Of a stretch of DNA of 64,000 bases, positions 1 to 10,800 are shown in pieces. The stretch spans positions 571,377 through 635,376 of the forward strand of contig CALYLW010000283.1 of NCBI GenBank assembly GCA_944989445.1. The letters are read 5' to 3'. Every line of letters starts with the position of its first letter. Position 1 is the stretch's first letter. Both the position numbers and the translations under genes were made by a program. Source of the DNA: Ampullaceana balthica (taxonomy: Eukaryota; Mollusca; Gastropoda; Lymnaeidae). The notes beneath the pieces are model-generated. The model made no database searches. It saw only the letters and a program-made list of their open reading frames with translations, and had not been told where the DNA came from.

Positions 1-219
1 TAATGGTGTTATTCTTGTCAGTTTCGAATATTCTCCAGTAATGAATCTGGCAGCTCTTTTTTGAATTTGTTCTAGTTTATCAATGTTTTCTTTGGTGGAT
101 GGGTCCCATACAGAAGATGCATATTCTAGTTTAGGTCTCACCAAAGTGAGGTAGCATTTTAGTTTTATATCTCTATTACATTTGATAAAGTTTCTTTTTA
201 TAAAGCCTAAGGTTTTTCA
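1..219 (-). pseudogene. LINE (jockey/CR1-like) reverse transcriptase, C-terminal fragment
   Basis: The minus strand reads open through this stretch and encodes the segment downstream of the reverse-transcriptase catalytic core typical of jockey/CR1-type non-LTR retrotransposons. Recognisable pieces are LTLVRPKLEYASSVWDPST followed by DKLEQIQKRAARFITGEYS; the LEYAS..WDP and Q.RAARF signatures are characteristic of this region. The fragment runs off the left edge, so its full length is unknown. It is followed at about 218 by an unrelated Gypsy fragment on the opposite strand, so it is truncated or broken there. It probably lies in a 5' intron of UHRF1. The superfamily is clear; the clade assignment is a guess. 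Confidence 0.75.
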
Positions 220-583
220 TCAGCGTCGGGTCCCAACTCCAGAGTCTCAACTGCGATTCGTAAAGACGGCAATATGATTGTCTCAGCGACACCCACTCCA
301 ACGACCATACGACGGACCGTATAAAATAATTAAGACAGATGATAAATACTTTACTTTACATTTTGGTAAACGCATAGACAAAGTTTCGATTGATCGTTTG
401 AAAGCTGCCTTCATCCCAGATGTCTCGACTCCGCATGTCCACCAACCATCACCTTGTCCGAAGAACACTATTCAAAAACCCCCACCCCCCATAACCGACA
501 ACAATCGAGAACAGGTTGCACCTACAATCACCACACGCAGTGGTCCAACTTCACGTACATATGTCTGTTCAAATGACCATTGA
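218..583 (+). pseudogene. Ty3/Gypsy Pol C-terminal (integrase tail) remnant
   Basis: The plus strand encodes a segment with RPYDGPYKIIK, then KVSIDRLKAAF, then a proline-rich tail and TTRSGP. This is the usual end of a Ty3/Gypsy polyprotein: the chromodomain-less integrase C-terminus, then the R-T-R-S-G tail. Reading the same frame upstream gives LRFVKTAI before an in-frame TGA at 275-277, so the copy is dead. It is converging with the gag fragment on the minus strand that follows, so two different Gypsy copies, or one rearranged copy, meet near 583. No LTR was identified next to it. Confidence 0.7.
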
Positions 584-862
584 GGGCATTTATTTTCCTG
601 AGAAGGGCTGTAGGCCTACGATCCCCCAGACCAGATAAATTTAGCAGCTCTGCATCCTTCTGGGCCTGGCTCTTTCCATAGGTTTTCAGCAGAGAAGCCT
701 TTAGGTGCTCATATTTATTCTCAGTTGGAGGATTAATGAGCACAGCCTGCACTTCCTCCGCTGTATTGACATCGAGGGTGCTAACAACATAATCGTATTT
801 TGTTTGGTCATTGTTTATGTTTTTTATGCCAAACTGCGCCTCAATTCTGGCAAACCAACTTA
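583..862 (-). pseudogene. Ty3/Gypsy gag fragment (downstream part)
   Basis: Read on the minus strand, the sequence encodes WFARIEAQFGIKN, then KYDYVVSTLDVNTAEEV, then LINPPTENKYEHLKA and LLNLSGLGDRRPTALL. This is the capsid-like gag signature of metazoan Gypsy elements (W-F-x-x-x-E-x-Q-F, then the N-P-P-x-x-x-K-Y and L-G-D-R-x-P blocks). The upstream side stops exactly where the (TAAG)n tail of the LINE at 872-3886 begins, so the LINE inserted into this gag. The matching N-terminal piece is probably at about 4000-4074. The gene is interrupted and not functional. Confidence 0.75.
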
Positions 863-3800
863 CTTACTTACTTATGCCTTTCTACCCCGTCTGGGGCATA
901 GGCCGTCTACAAGAACTTTCCACTCCTCCCGGTCCTGTGCTTTCCTCTCCAATTGCTTCCAGGTGTATCCCATATTTTGCATGTCAGCCTCTAGCTCGCG
1001 TCTCCATGTATTTTTTGGCCTTCCTCTCTTTCTCTTTCCCTGTGGGTTCCATGTTAGGCATTGTCTGGTGGTGCTACCTGGGGGTTTTCGGAGCGTATGT
1101 CCTATCCATCTCCACCTCTTTTTTATGATGTCTTCATCAATAGGCACCTGGTGTGTCCTTTCTAGTAACTCTTTGTTATTTATAGTATTTGGCCATTTGA
1201 TTTTCAGGATCTTTCGAAGGCATGTGTTTATGAATGTCTGCACTTTCTGCGTAAGGCTCGCTGTTGTTTTCCAAGTTTCTGCACCATATAGGAGGACTGT
1301 TTTGACATTTGTATTAAAGATTTTGACTTTGGTCTGCAGTTTCAACTCCTTCGACTCCCATATTTTCTTTAATAATACAAATGCTGATCTAGCTTTTCCA
1401 ATCCTAGCCCTTACATCTGCATCGGATCCGCCATTTATGTCTATGGTGCTGCCTAGGTATGTGAAGGACTCCACTTCTTCCAGTGCCTTTCCTGCCAGAT
1501 GGACATGCTCATGGTTGGATGGGTTTATCTTCATGATTTTTGTTTTACTTTTATTTATGTTGAGGCCAAGCTGTGCCGAAAAGGTGGCTACGTCTTTTGT
1601 CTTTTCCTGCATTTGTTGCTGGTTGTGGGACAGAAGTGCAATGTCGTCCGCGAAGTCTAAATCATTCAATTGTTCCCAGAGTGTCCACTGTATCCCATTC
1701 CTCTTTTTGTCTGTGGATTTTTCCATTATCCAGTCAATGGCAAGGATGAATAGTAAAGGGGACAAGAGGCATCCTTGTCTGACTCCTGTTTCGACTGTAA
1801 AGGAGTCTGTGAGTCTACCTTCGTGGACCACCCTGCATGTCATTTCTTCATAAGAGCTCTGAATGATCCTCACTAGTTTCCCTGGTACTCCATAGTGTCG
1901 GAGAAGTTTCCACAAGGTTTGTCTGTCCAGGCTATCAAAGGCCTTTTCATAGTCTATAAAATTTATATATAGAGAGGAGTTCCATTCGATGGACTGTTCT
2001 ACGATGATTCTCAGTGTTGCTATTTGATCTGTGCAGGATCTGTTTTGGCGGAAGCCGGCCTGTTGATCTCGTAGCTGCATGTCGACCTTGTCTTTCATTC
2101 TGTTCAAAATAATTCTGTTAAAAACCTTTCCTGGTACAGATAGCAGTGTAATTCCTCTGTAATTTGCACAGTTGCTGAGATCCCCTTTCTTTGGGATCTT
2201 GATGAGGTATCCTTCTTTCCAATCTTTTGGGACTCTCTCTTCTTCCCATATCTTCTCAAACAGAGGGTGCAGCATGTTGACTATTGTGTTTATGTCCGCT
2301 CTCATCATCTCTGCTGTGATGTTGTCCGGTCCCGGTGATTTCCCTAGTTTGAGCTGCTTGATGGCCAGGGCTATTTCTTCCTTATTTGGTGCGCCTTCTT
2401 CTATTTGTAGGTCTTCATTTGCTGGTTGTATGTCTGGCGTGTCTGTGGGTGGGGGCCTGTTTAATAGTTCCTTAAAGTATTCCATCCATCTTTTTTGTTG
2501 CTCTTTCTTTTCTGTTATAGATCTCCCTTCTCTATCTTTGACAGGTCTCTCCGGCCTTTTGTATCTCCCTGACAGTTTTCTTGTTATGTCGTAGAGCTCT
2601 TTCAAGTTGCCCTTCCTGGCTGCTTCTTCTGCTTTGGATGCTAGGCCATCTATGTGGGCATTTTTATCTTTTTTAATGCTGTTTTTTACCTTTTGGTTTA
2701 CTTCTTTATATCTCTCTTGCGCTTTCGTTTTCTCAGCCCTGGTGCGGCTGCTGTTAACTATATTTTTCATTTCTTTTCTCTCTTTTATTTTTTGCAGTGT
2801 GTTTATTGAGAGCCAGTCTTTTTGTTTCTGTTTCACTGATCCTAAGACTTCTAGGCAGGTGGATGTTACAGACGTCTTTATACTTTGCCACATATGTTCT
2901 ACTTGGTCATCTTCTGTTTGGTCTTCTGTTTGATCTTCTAGCACTTGGAACTTATTCCTCAAGGTGGCACTAAATTCTTCCCTTTTCTGATCATTTGCCA
3001 GAAGTGCTACATTGAATTTGGTTCGCTTCGCAGTTGGCTGTTCCCAGTCTTTCTTTAGCTTTAATTTAAGTCTTGCACAGACCAGATGGTGATCGGATGC
3101 TACATCTGCTCCTCTTTTTGCTCGTACATCTTGTAGAGACTTTCTAAATTTTTTGCTAATGCATATGTGGTCTATTTGGTTTTGCGTTTTGTTGTCTGGG
3201 GATACCCATGTTATCTTGTGAATGTTTTTATGTTGAAATTCGCTTCCACCAATAACAAGCTCGTTTGTTGCGCAGAAGTCCGCTAGTCTTTCTCCGTTCT
3301 CATTTCTCTCTCCTATACCGTGGCGTCCCATGGTTTCCTCATACCCACTGTTGTCTTTTCCAATTTTGGCGTTAAGGTCTCCCATTAGGATGTTCAGGTC
3401 TCTATTTGGGAATTTTTCTATTAGTGCTTGTAGTCTATTGTAGAATGTTTCTTTCTCTTCTTCTTTGCTGTCGTTGGTGGGTGCATAACACTGTATTATG
3501 TTCATCTTTATTTTCTTTTTCTTGGTTCGGAAGGTTGCTGTTATTATCCTTGGTCCATGTGCTTCCCATCCAATCAATGCTTCCTGTGCCTTCCTTGACA
3601 GCATCAAAGCGACTCCTTGCGTGTGCGGAGCATCTTCCTCCTCATGCCCCGAGTACATTAGCATTTCTCCAGAGGCCAAAGTTATTTGCCCAGCTTGTAT
3701 CCATCTTGTTTCGCAGATACCAAGCAGTGTAAGTTTGTAGGATCTCATTTCTGCTGCCACCTGCGCTGCTTTCCCTGCTTCATACATGGTTCTGACGTTC

Positions 3801-3990
3801 CACGTGCCTATATTTGTTTCCTTAGAAAGGAGGGTCTTCGGCTTTGAGGCTTCCAGTATAGCCTGGGTTTGGCCACAAGGCTTCATAGCTCTTCTTGGAG
3901 AAGAAGAGTCCTCTCTTCTCAGGACTGAAATTTGTTTGTTTTTTCTTGTTGACGTTTCTGTAGCAATTTGTTTTTACGGGTGAGGTCGCT
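863..3990 (-). mobile_element. Non-LTR retrotransposon (LINE), probably near full length
   Basis: This covers the intact ORF at 872-3886, a short (TAAG)n tail at about 863-877, and an uncertain 5' untranslated part up to about 3990. The tail abuts Gypsy gag sequence directly (the gag W-F-A-R codons begin immediately after it), so this insertion is younger than the Gypsy copy. I could not define a target-site duplication, because the 5' boundary is not sharp. The uninterrupted ORF suggests a recent insertion. Confidence 0.8.
872..3886 (-). CDS. LINE endonuclease-reverse transcriptase, intact ORF (1004 aa)
   Basis: This single ORF encodes the whole enzymatic machinery of a non-LTR retrotransposon. 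The N-terminal ~230 residues form an apurinic-type endonuclease/exonuclease/phosphatase domain: [10 protein letters not shown] near residue 25, ICETRW near 57, GDLNAKIG near 165 and SDHHLV near 265. The reverse transcriptase follows, with [44 protein letters not shown] (motif A), [13 protein letters not shown] (motif B) and [10 protein letters not shown] (motif C, F-A-D-D). The C-terminus carries [10 protein letters not shown] and a basic [14 protein letters not shown] block common in these elements. The start chosen is the first ATG of the open frame. There is no RNase H and no separate gag-like ORF. The stop TAA is supplied by the TAAG tail, so there is almost no 3' UTR. Products of this type act in cis on their own RNA at the target site. 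Jockey/CR1-like is my best placement. Confidence 0.93.
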   Translation of the reverse strand: MKPCGQTQAILEASKPKTLLSKETNIGTWNVRTMYEAGKAAQVAAEMRSYKLTLLGICETRWIQAGQITLASGEMLMYSGHEEEDAPHTQGVALMLSRKAQEALIGWEAHGPRIITATFRTKKKKIKMNIIQCYAPTNDSKEEEKETFYNRLQALIEKFPNRDLNILMGDLNAKIGKDNSGYEETMGRHGIGERNENGERLADFCATNELVIGGSEFQHKNIHKITWVSPDNKTQNQIDHICISKKFRKSLQDVRAKRGADVASDHHLVCARLKLKLKKDWEQPTAKRTKFNVALLANDQKREEFSATLRNKFQVLEDQTEDQTEDDQVEHMWQSIKTSVTSTCLEVLGSVKQKQKDWLSINTLQKIKERKEMKNIVNSSRTRAEKTKAQERYKEVNQKVKNSIKKDKNAHIDGLASKAEEAARKGNLKELYDITRKLSGRYKRPERPVKDREGRSITEKKEQQKRWMEYFKELLNRPPPTDTPDIQPANEDLQIEEGAPNKEEIALAIKQLKLGKSPGPDNITAEMMRADINTIVNMLHPLFEKIWEEERVPKDWKEGYLIKIPKKGDLSNCANYRGITLLSVPGKVFNRIILNRMKDKVDMQLRDQQAGFRQNRSCTDQIATLRIIVEQSIEWNSSLYINFIDYEKAFDSLDRQTLWKLLRHYGVPGKLVRIIQSSYEEMTCRVVHEGRLTDSFTVETGVRQGCLLSPLLFILAIDWIMEKSTDKKRNGIQWTLWEQLNDLDFADDIALLSHNQQQMQEKTKDVATFSAQLGLNINKSKTKIMKINPSNHEHVHLAGKALEEVESFTYLGSTIDINGGSDADVRARIGKARSAFVLLKKIWESKELKLQTKVKIFNTNVKTVLLYGAETWKTTASLTQKVQTFINTCLRKILKIKWPNTINNKELLERTHQVPIDEDIIKKRWRWIGHTLRKPPGSTTRQCLTWNPQGKRKRGRPKNTWRRELEADMQNMGYTWKQLERKAQDREEWKVLVDGLCPRRGRKA

Positions 3991-3999
3991 GGCATTCAG

Positions 4000-4074
4000 G
4001 CCTATGGCCCCTTGTTGCTGTTGGTTTTGTGCAGATAGTAACTGACTTATCCGATCTATTATTTCTTCAGTCAT
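4000..4074 (-). pseudogene. Probable Gypsy gag N-terminus, cut off by the LINE
   Basis: A minus-strand ATG at 4074-4072 opens a frame beginning MTEEIIDRISQLLSAQ followed by a glutamine run. That matches the glutamine-rich start of many Gypsy gag proteins. It lies just downstream of a primer-binding-site-like sequence, and the matching capsid part is on the far side of the LINE at 583-862. The exact border with the LINE 5' end cannot be seen. Identification rests mainly on position and composition. Confidence 0.45.
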
Positions 4075-4082
4075 TATGATTA

Positions 4083-4100
4083 TCACGTCGGGGTCACCAT
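4083..4100 (-). other. Primer-binding-site-like motif of a Gypsy element
   Basis: On the minus strand this reads ATGGTGACCCCGACGTGA. TGGTGACCCCGACGTGA-type sequences are commonly found just inside the 5' LTR of metazoan Gypsy elements, shortly before gag. It sits 10 bases upstream of the candidate gag ATG. The LTR itself would lie at higher coordinates, but I could not define its ends. Confidence 0.45.
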
Positions 4101-4109
4101 TTTTAAAGA

Positions 4110-4157
4110 CAATATAGAGATCGCGGCACACCGGTTGGACAACACTGGCATAGGCAA
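4110..4157. repeat. hAT-type MITE terminal fragment
   Basis: The segment has GGCACACCGGTTGGACAACA followed by CTGG. The same terminal wording (GGTTGGACAACACTG) recurs at about 16888-16902, also next to a GTGTGCCG motif. The reverse complement, CAGTGTTGTCCAACC, has the form of a hAT terminal inverted repeat. Only one end is visible at each site. Confidence 0.4.
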
Positions 4158-4389
4158 TGATCTTGTGTTGTATATTGAGAAACAAACAAAACACCCTTAC
4201 AGTATGAAGTAAGCAGGTAAAGGATACATCATTTTTTATCATCTCCTGCCTAATCATTACAAGCTAAAAGTCTTTTACATTAATTAGCTTTTTTGTAGAA
4301 ACATTGATTTATGTTGTTTTTATTTAAGCTTTGTACATTTTAATATGTAATAGATAGATATGAATAAAAGAATTTAGTAATTGGTCTGA

Positions 4390-4568
4390 CTTTCTGTCTT
4401 AGATGCCCAGGTGGCCGCTTCAGAAGCGACCGCTCCGGGGGGGGGGTTCCCAGCTGTCAACGTCCTTTTCTGGGGGAGGGGGCCAGATAGCTGGGAGGGT
4501 CTTCCAGGAAGACCCATGAAGAGCACTAGGCTCGGGGCTTCTGATTTTCTTCCACATGTAGGATCAAC
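4390..4568. mobile_element. 179-bp GC-rich insertion between 14-bp direct repeats
   Basis: The 14-mer AGTAATTGGTCTGA occurs at 4376-4389 and again at 4569-4582, flanking 179 bp that is far more G+C-rich than the surrounding intron (it contains an eleven-G run and several GGAGGG-like stretches). This has the form of an insertion with a long target-site duplication, as made by LINE machinery. I saw no tRNA-like promoter boxes in it, so its class is unknown. It ends 67 bp before UHRF1 exon 4636-4848. Confidence 0.45.
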
Positions 4569-4635
4569 AGTAATTGGTCTGAAACAGACACAATGTTTTA
4601 TAAATAATAAATGTTTCTTTGTCTCTCAATTCCAG

Positions 4636-4848
4636 ATATCCTGAAGATGTTTTAAAGGTTTTGAGTACAGAGATAAGGCCTAGAGCTCGGACTCTGCTGA
4701 GTTTTGAAGATGTAAATGTTGGCCAACATATTATGGCTAATTACAATTATGATGAACCTGGAACCAGAGGATTTTGGTATGACTGTTTTGTAACAGGGAA
4801 AAAAGATACAAGAACTGTGAAGGAGCTTTATGCCACTGTTTATGTAGG
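4636..4848 (+). CDS. UHRF1: UHRF1 exon: tandem tudor, end of first and start of second lobe
   Basis: The acceptor is TCTCTCAATTCCAG and the donor is GTAAGT. The exon begins on a third codon position. It encodes [26 protein letters not shown] and GTRGFWYD, matching the part of the tandem tudor domain just before and into the second lobe. It is the first UHRF1 exon visible in the window. Confidence 0.93.
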
Positions 4849-7800
4849 GTAAGTATTTCTAAGACGTTTAAGTGAATTCCAAATGTAGCATACATTGAAA
4901 ATTTAAAATCTATTAAGAAATTTCATTGTCTATGTTATTTTATTTCTAAATCACATTTTCTCTTAACGTCAAAATGGTCAACAATTATATTACATTTCAT
5001 TGAAAGTTTGTTTAAATTTAATATAAGGGATTTATAAATAAAAATTTTCTTTATATCATATATTGACTTTTGCTAGCTATCCTTTTGTGTTAAACAATTT
5101 TGTGACATGTGATTTCAGAACAGAACTAACACCATTGCATAATTGTCGACTGTTGTTTATCAAAGAACTATTTGGAATAGAAGTTCCTGGAACTCAACTT
5201 ACTGAGGAAGATCTAACAGTGGATCCCACTGCAAGTGTAGAAAAACGCAAGTTGCCTTAGCATTTCGTTTGTCCCTCTCTTGTATAAATAACCTTCTGGT
5301 ATTGACCTACTTTTTAGCACAATTTCCCCATGTGACAAATAACGTTTATATATTTGAATAGTCTTTCCTGTGTGGATGTCTGTTCGAGCTTGCACAAGCA
5401 ACTACTCCTGAACCATACCAGATAGAGGGTTCGTGTTAGGGGTCTACCGATATATCAACTGGCCAATATATCGGCACCGATATCTGGATATCGGTAGCAT
5501 GTAAAGATCCCGATATTGACGTCACCGATATTTTTTGTAACGTCAAACAAAAAAAAGTAAAAACCCTATCATTTAGATTTACAATATCTAGACAAATTAA
5601 TAAAATTAATATATCGACCCCGATACCGGTATTGAAATAGCCAAAAGAGTCCTAGTATTAATATGTACAGCCACGATACAGTGTGCCATGTGCTATGATA
5701 TTGTTTAGGTATCGGCCAATTTTCGAATACTCGGAAATACCGTGTAACTAGTGCCGATACCAAGTATACCGTAATTGCTCTAATAAATGGATAACATGTA
5801 AACATGTTGACGTAATTGCTCTAATAGCAAAGATGCACGCAGAATCGCAGATGTCTAAAACATTTCATTTCGTATGTAATAACAAAATGTACCATGTGCA
5901 GACTTGTCATTGGCAACCATTGATCCTTCAACCTTATTTTCACTCTATTACAATTACTTTGTTCTCTTTGTTTCATTCATAAAAGGTGGCCGTGTGCAAA
6001 AGCCATTAAACTATTGGTTAGAATTAATAATTATGAGTTAAAGTTTCAAAAGGAGTTCCTAATTTTGCTTGTACATTTTTATAAAGGACGGTTCGTTTTG
6101 TCATGAGTCTTATATAGGTCATGAATTGGAACTTGTAAACACTTCAGAAACTTCGTTTCGGCCACACACAAAAATCGGTAATATCGGCAAAACTGCATAT
6201 CGGCAGACCCCTAAATTATAAAATATAAATAATTACGAGTGATAAATTTAAGAATGACGTCATTAAATATGACCGGTTATTTTATGTCCTAACATATACT
6301 CATATTGGCACTCATATCGGTAAAAAAATATCGGTAATATCGGCCAAAATGCATATCGGTAGACCCCTTATATAAAATATAAATAATTACGAGTTATAAA
6401 TTGAAGAATGACGTCATCAAATATGCCCGCTGGTATTTGTCCTATAAAATACTCATATTGGCACTCATTTCGGAATTTTTTTTTCGGTAATATCGGCAAA
6501 AATGCATATCGGTAGTCCCCTAATATAATAAATAATTACGAGTGATAAATTTAGGAATGACGTCATCAAATATGACCGCTGGTTTGTGTCCTAACAAATA
6601 CTCATATCTGCAAAAAAAATATCGGTATCGGAATTATCGGCAAAAATGCATATTGGTAGACCCCTAGTTCGTGTCTTCTGCAAATATGTTAAGGAGGTCC
6701 CAGGATGTGCGCGGGCCAAAGAAATTCCAGAAAAGGTTTACTGGATTTCCTGGAAAATCACAACAACAAAAAAAGATCAGTATTTTGTCAATTTCTCGCC
6801 AACCATAACATCTATCAGATTGAAACAAACGCCAAACGATAGCTAATAATATTTAGAACAATGTTGGAGAAGGAATTTTTGAAAAATCTCTTTTCGTTCG
6901 ACTCCCATAATTTTTAACAGCAATTTGTAGATAGCAATTGTTTTGTTTACTTTCAGAATTATTGATTTGAAATTACTTTTCATGTAATCTAGAATGATCT
7001 CCCTTGAATAAAAAATTGTTATTGACAAATTGTTGGAAATTGCGCTGAAATACTCATTCGAGTTTTTATTACTTGTTTTTTTGCTATGTATAGCCTCAGT
7101 ACTGGATATTATTTTGCTAAATATTCCCTTTGGTCCAGAATTTTTTTTTAAATTAGCCAAAATTTGACAGGTTTTGCAAATTATAAATTATAAAAAATTA
7201 AAATTTATAATACTGTATTGTGTGAAAAAAATTCTCTGTCTACAAAATGCATATTTAAAAAAAAATTAGTCCTTTACAAAAGTGAATAAAACAAACATGT
7301 AAGTCTTCATTCTTCTTAGGTCTATAAGGCTTCTGGAGTATATAGTGCACAATTTTTTTACACATAAATCTGGGCTTAATGGTTGGGTTGTTGTATAATA
7401 AATTGAGGGGTTGGGGAGAGGAGTATATTTATGAACCGTTTCATGTTACAACTGGGAGGCTATATTGATGTAGTCGTGCTGTAAAAATATTCTTAAATGA
7501 TGCTCTAATTATTCACTCTATATATTTATTTGCATGTGTACTTGACTAACATGTTAAGAAAATAATCAGTTTAAGTTTTTTTTTATGGTCATTTTACAGA
7601 ACATATACGTTTGATCTGTTAAGTTATACAATCAAAACAAAAGAAGAAAAATCTAGAATTCTGCATGCATATCCCCCCCCCCTTTCAATGACATTGAAAT
7701 TTATTTTAAACATTCTTTTACTGTTCCTGTACAAATTTTTTAGTTTTGAAGAGTGGCGTGGAGATTGAAATCTCACTGGACCTGCTATGTCGCAACAAAT

Positions 7801-10800
7801 TTCACTCATTTTGTTGACAAATGTACTGTAGTGATGCCCCCTTATAAAGTATTAGAGCCTTTATCTGACCATTGAGTTAAGACTAACACAGAATTGATGC
7901 ATGTGTCAATGTTTAATGAGGTTTTTTGTGGTAAGATTAATAATTTTTTAACATTTCGTGGTGACATATTTAGGCTGAAGAAGGTGTTTATGAATTGAAC
8001 ATTTGTTTATTTAACTTGTATGTTACATTAGTTTCATGTTGTTTCAGGAGAAAACAAACCAGAGTGTGACAAGTGTAATGATAATCCTTCCAAGAAGTGC
8101 AAGGGCTGTGGCTGTCTTAAGTGTGGAGACAAGAAGGACCCAGAGAAAACCATTCTTTGTGATGAATGCAATCAAGCGTATCATTTGTATTGTTTAGACC
8201 CACCACTAGAAAAAGTACCAGAAGAGGATGAATGGTTTGTATATTTTTAAAATAAAATTTTAATTTATTCAGAGCTAAAAAATAAATCCAATTTGTAGTA
8301 AATAATGATATTTTGTTTTTAATGCTTAACCAAAGCAGATAGTTCTATTCTAATTTTGATCTACCTATGTGCGGGCATATTTTATTCATGCCAGTTTTAG
8401 AATCTGTAAATAATTTTGTCGCCGTGAAGGTATTGTCCTGGGTGTAAAAATGATGAAACAGCCATCGTCAGAATGGGAGAAAAACTAAAAGTTAACAAGA
8501 AGAAAGCCAAGATGGCATCAGCCAACAGCACAAGTGCAAGGGATTGGGGCAAGGTAGGAGCGAAGACAATGAAGCTTCAGAAAGTAAATTAGCATTTAAA
8601 AATCCAGTATTCATTAAGTTATTGTAATCCAATAAACACATTACTTTATTATTTTTAAAGAGCACTGTCCCCATTTTTCAGGGAATGGCCTGTGTTGGAA
8701 GAAGTAAGATGTGCACCATTGTTTCTTCTAACCACTACGGTCCTATTCCAGGTGTCGAGGTCGGGACACTATGGAAATTTAGAGTTCAGGTAACTTTTGC
8801 AAAGGTTTAATGACCTTGTACAATTTTTTTTATAAAGAAGCTATAGTGTATCTTAATTTTTTTAGCACAGAACAGACTTGAACCGTTTGGGACTATTTGC
8901 TGTCTTATTAATCGAACTAGGTTAGTGAGGCTGGAGTACATAGACCACATGTTGCAGGAATTCATGGCAGGGAAGAAGATGGGGCTTACTCAATTGTGTT
9001 GTCTGGTGGATATGAAGATGATGCTGTAAGTAATTTAGTGTTAACTTTTTTTAAAAAATATTTCTTTTCAGTAAAATTTGTTTACTAAAATGTTAATTAT
9101 AAAAGTAATGTTTTAAAATTTTCTGTGAATATCATTGTAAATGCCTACCGCTTTTATTTAGGATGATGGTGACGAGTTTTACTATACTGGAAGTGGTGGT
9201 CGAGATTTATCTGGAAACAAACGTACTGCAGAGCAGTCTTGTGATCAAACTCTGACACGCATGAACAAGTATTTTAAATTTATGTTATTTTTAACAAATA
9301 GTGGTTTTTAGTTTATCTAGTGATCAAATGTTCATATAATCTGATTGTTGTTAAGCTTTTAAAGATTAAAATCATTTAAGTTACATCTGTAGTAAAAGTG
9401 AAATTTGAAAGCTAAAGTCTGTTATGATTTCTTTGTGTGCAGAGCACTTGCGAAGAATTGTAATGCACCAATAGACAATAAAAAGGGAGCTGAAGCCAAA
9501 GACTGGAAAGGAGGGAAGCCTGTCAGGGTTGTACGCAACTGTAAAGGAAGAAAGCATTCCAAATATGCACCAGAAGAAGGGAACCGTTATGATGGAATTT
9601 ACAAGGTAAGCGTTTAACACTCCCAGCGCTTGCTTTTGTATTTTTTTTAGTGTTCTTATATTATTGCCATATATAGTAATAAATATTTAAATAAAATAAT
9701 TTCAAAATTCAGGTTGTTAAATATTGGCCAGAGAAGGGTAAATCAGGATTTCTTGTGTGGCGATATCTTCTACGTCGAGATGACCCAACTGCCGCACCAT
9801 GGACCAAGGTTGGCAAGAAACGAATCGAAGAGCTGGGATTGGAAATGCAGGTTTGTAGTTTTTAATGAACTGAACATTTTTACAAAAGTGATATTTTTTC
9901 TCTTATTTTTATTTTGTGTCTGTCATGGCAGTATTTTATGAATCAAAACTAAATTTTATTTCTTTAAATATTTTTCCAACTCTCTAGTATCCTGAGGGGT
10001 ATCTGGAAGGCTTAAAGGTGAAGGAAAAAGAGAAAGAATCGGATCAAACTCCAAAAAAGAAGGGTAGAAAGAGAAAATTAGAAGGTGAAAATTTCCCCCT
10101 TTGAGATAAAAAAAAGAAAAACATTTGAAACTGCTTGAATGTTACTCTAAAAACTTATAGAATGAACCTTTATTTTTCAAAAAGCTGTTTTCATGATTGT
10201 ACAAGATAAAAATTAATAAAAGTCAACAAGTGTGTTGTGTAAGAAATAACAATTTACCATGCATCTTTTTTTGTCCTTGCTTTTCAAATTTACAGAGTTA
10301 TGACATTTTATCTAACAAAAGAAAAAATTGAAATTTGTATGGCCTACCACAAGAATCACTATGTGCACTTACCTTGAAATGCAAGTAGCAAAAAAAAAGT
10401 GATGCAGCTCTAAACATTTCAATTGCCTGTATCATTTTAAAATGTTTTGCAAGAACATTTTATTTGTTCTGTCTTTGTAATGCAGAAAGAACTATTATTA
10501 GTTATCACACTACTTTAGATAATGATCATTCCAGCATTTAAGGCTTCAAATTTCGAACAAAAAAATTTCAGTTGAAGAAGAAGCAGAAAGTGAGGCATCC
10601 CCTAGAAAAGAGAAGAAAATCAAAGCAGTTAAGTATTCACTTGATGCTGATGTAAAAAAGCTGATTGCAGATGACAAAGTCAATAAAAAGTTGTGGGAAG
10701 AAGCACTGTCAGCTGTCACAGAAGGATCTAAGGTAATTTTTTAAGTATCATTTGTCCCTAATTTCCTCCAAAGGAACTCAACATTTTTTAATACCCAAAA

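Noticed and set aside
705..1853. 382-residue plus-strand ORF
   Set aside because: It is the antisense shadow of the LINE reverse transcriptase at 872-3886.
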